A stretch of 64,000 bases of DNA from Saturnia japonica (taxonomy: Eukaryota > Arthropoda > Insecta > Lepidoptera > Saturniidae), in assembly GCA_033032175.1 (NCBI GenBank), contig CM065307.1, positions 9,486,001-9,550,000 on the forward strand. Direction: 5' to 3'. The notes below the pieces were generated by a model. It had not been told where the DNA came from and searched no databases. It worked only from the letters and a program-made list of their open reading frames with translations. This document shows, in pieces, positions 61,402 to 64,000 of this stretch. The translations under genes and the position numbers were made by a program. The first letter of the stretch is position 1. Each line of letters begins with the position of its first letter.

Positions 61402-64000
61402 GTTATCTGTAAAATAAATATACCAAATAATTTTATACATTTAGGTACTGCCAAAGAATAAACACGTACTATATGTAATACACATTGTGTATGTTTCCTT
61501 CGTACATATATTTTTATGTTTTGGTTTAGCAGATTTTAAACGTTGGTCAGACTAGTCCTAAACATTAGTATGAAATTTCTTGAAAAGGTACTTTGAATTT
61601 TCGTAAAACTATGTATTTACTGAATGAATATTGTAACAAGTGCAAGGATTTATAAAAACATATTAAACTCTATGTTTTACTTGAATTACGATGGAAGATA
61701 TTTTCGTTCATCGGACAACCACAGGAATTCATATAGGTACCTATATTTTTGCAAGACTTGTATTGTATCGTTATTACAATGATTCATTTAAACAAAATTT
61801 TTTCGGAAAGAGAACGGCTCTTTTTATGAAAAATTCGTACAAATACAAATGTTTGGTATTATGAGAAATTGGACAATAGAAACCTTATAGACCCCGTATA
61901 ACACATACTTTAAGCGTTTATAATTAATCGAACACTCGCTAGTCATTCATACTGTCGTATAGAATAATTTCCGAAGGTAGATATTTAAGATTTAATATAT
62001 TTATTACTATTTATTTAATAGATTTACTTATTTCATTGAGGTATTATGTAGCGACGCCTCAACCAGATTGTCTGAAACACGCGTTCGAATGCATACACTC
62101 GCAGTGAGAGCCCGTTTCGGGCATTTGTTGCGATGAAACGTTGATGGAGTGTTAAATACTTCAGTGTTAAATATGCCTTCATGTGAAACAAGCAAAACTC
62201 AAGGAGTGGAATTTTATCGGTAAATTCAATGTATTAATGCGCACGTGCCCCGCAACCCGCACCCCGCGACCCGCGGTGTCATGTGGAGCACAATTTTCGT
62301 TCGCAATAGCTGCTCTAGTACGTAGTACATAATACCTCAATGTAACGTGTAGGTTTATTTATTAATTAGTGATTTTGGGCGATAAGTGTGTTTTGGTATA
62401 ATCTGTGTTAGTAGGTACTTACGTGAGTTATAGTAATCGTCTAACATATTGAACATTTGTCTGATAATTTCCAAATAGTTTGTTCGATACCTCGACAATA
62501 AATATTTATGATCATAGTGTAGTTTTATAAATTAGAAGGTTGTATTATATTATGTTGCTTTGCTCAGAATGTATTAACTAAATTATAGTCATAATATTTT
62601 AATATACCTACTCTTGCTTGTATATAAGTTTTTAAAAATAATAATTCGTCTTAGTAGACTTTCTCTTACCTACTCTTGTAAAATAATGACAATACTCATA
62701 GAATTTGACGTAGAGATGTAGGCAGTTTGAAAATAAGTTGTAGATTTAGAATGAAAATTAATTTTGAAAACAGTTGTAAATAAAAATCGTACTTAGAAGA
62801 TGAATCAAGGATTTTATTGAACAAGTTCACCTGTTCTTAATTTCACCTTTATTTTATCTACTTTGGTCATTTTATTAATAATATTTAATTTATTGAACTC
62901 GAAGTTTTTTTTTTCTTAATGTAATGGTATTTTGAATACGAGATATGAATTATTAATCGCTAATCGCCAGAACAAAAAAAGCGTTGTTGATTTGAACAAA
63001 GGAATTTATTTACAATATTAATTGTGGTTTGTTGTTTAACATCGACATATTGATAAATCTGCATTCGCAATTTATATAACATCACGAGAATCCAAAACTT
63101 ACTTTGATTAAACTGAAACACTGTATTAATTTTTCACAAATCAAAAATTGCAATTATATATTTTGTTCAGAATAAAAATACTTTACAGATTCAAATTTAA
63201 CAATTACTCTAAAATAAAACATAAAAACATCTCAAGTGTACTAACTAACATTACACAGTGAGATAGTATTTATTTTGAAGAAAGGTGATCAAAGTAAAAA
63301 TATTAAAACTTGAAATAATATCAAAAAAGTCTGATGTTTACAACTCATGTAAAAAAATTCAGTAATTCAATAACTTATCAACTAAAGAAATCACATACTT
63401 TTTTCTTATATTGTTACAACCTGAATACATATATATATATATTTAGAATAAGAGAAAGACTGACGATATGCGAACGACATCGTAGTTATAAACTGCACAA
63501 GTACTTCCATAATGGCACATATCGAATATTGCAACAGCTTGTTGGGCGATTTTTCAATCGTCAGTTAACTTTACTTATAGAATAATTTTGACGCTTTGAT
63601 GGATAATGTATAGAAAACGTGTCAAAATTTAAAAAATTACTTCTCAAATAAAGTAATCTGACAATAGTAAAAATCGGTTCTTAGTTAAAAAAAACAATTT
63701 GGATCATACCAAAGCTTCAAATTGGTAAATTATCTATTCAATACAATGTTCACAATTACAACTGTACGAAGGTTTTAACGTTGACAAAAATATACAAATA
63801 TAAATACCTATTATATAGAATTTGTATTCGATACAAAATGTACCTTTATGGCGTGATAAACTGATAACATAGTTTATTAGATCTAATGGCATTGAAAAAT
63901 ATAAAAATAACTAAAAAAAACTACTTGCATTAATGAAAGAGGAAAATCAATGCATAGAAGTGTAAGTATGGTGAAGACTTAATAGAAAACATAATACCTA
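61402..64000. other. Downstream of Wnt11; no gene seen
   Basis: AT-rich. The patch 62040-62300 (cgcacgtgccccgcaacccg) is less AT-rich. Short frames such as 63334-63585 have low complexity and no family resemblance. Confidence 0.45.

Noticed and set aside
1..64000. tRNA genes, rRNA, CRISPR arrays, bacterial-type operons
   Set aside because: No clover-leaf with A and B boxes was noticed, and the window is plainly eukaryotic; direct repeats found are satellites or mobile elements.

Overview
The window is AT-rich, intron-rich nuclear DNA from an insect, very probably a moth or butterfly. The reasons are a Wnt gene of the Wnt11 subfamily (retained in Lepidoptera and beetles, absent from Drosophila as I recall), short exons in long introns, and dense interspersed repeats of lepidopteran style: RTE-like tails, CR1, R1-clade, mariner, Tc1, hAT and Harbinger-like elements. 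The species cannot be named from the sequence.

Layout. (1) 981-8083, plus strand: the last six coding exons of TAF6, a TFIID subunit, ending in a TGA and a 3' UTR with AATAAA signals. (2) About 8.7-18.2 kb: an intergenic stretch made of a dimeric minisatellite, a long decayed DDE-like transposon gene on the minus strand with a foldback element inside it, a hAT MITE with a perfect 8-bp target duplication, LINE scraps and short repeats. (3) 18474-60020, plus strand: Wnt11, seven coding exons over 41.5 kb. The first coding exon is a 74-bp signal-peptide exon, too short to show up as an ORF, placed here by its exact phase fit to the next exon 26.3 kb away. (4) 60.0-64.0 kb: 3' UTR, then gene-free AT-rich DNA with one more repeat copy.

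Wnt11 intron 1 (18548-44854) holds most of the mobile cargo. It has a 1-kb degenerate CCTAAA/CCCAAA array (telomere-like but not canonical TTAGG). Into this array are inserted an R1-clade (TRAS/SART-like) element that keeps an intact ORF1 but lacks ORF2, and a 5'-truncated RTE element. Further on are a decayed mariner, a Harbinger-like MITE and, 220 bp before Wnt11 exon 2, an intact 341-codon single-exon gene for a retrotransposon Gag-like capsid protein with no zinc knuckle and no pol. Intron 2 (45091-55975) holds a Tc1-like transposon that looks complete: an intact DD34E ORF, 32-bp inverted repeats and TA duplications.

The host genes are a general transcription factor subunit and a secreted morphogen; nothing suggests they act together. 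The observations I would follow first are the intact Gag-like gene, the chain of uORFs linked by TAATG before the Wnt11 start, the arginine-rich insertion in the Wnt11 protein, the R1-clade element in the telomere-like array, and the apparently intact Tc1 element. Family assignments are from recognition of motifs, not from a database search.
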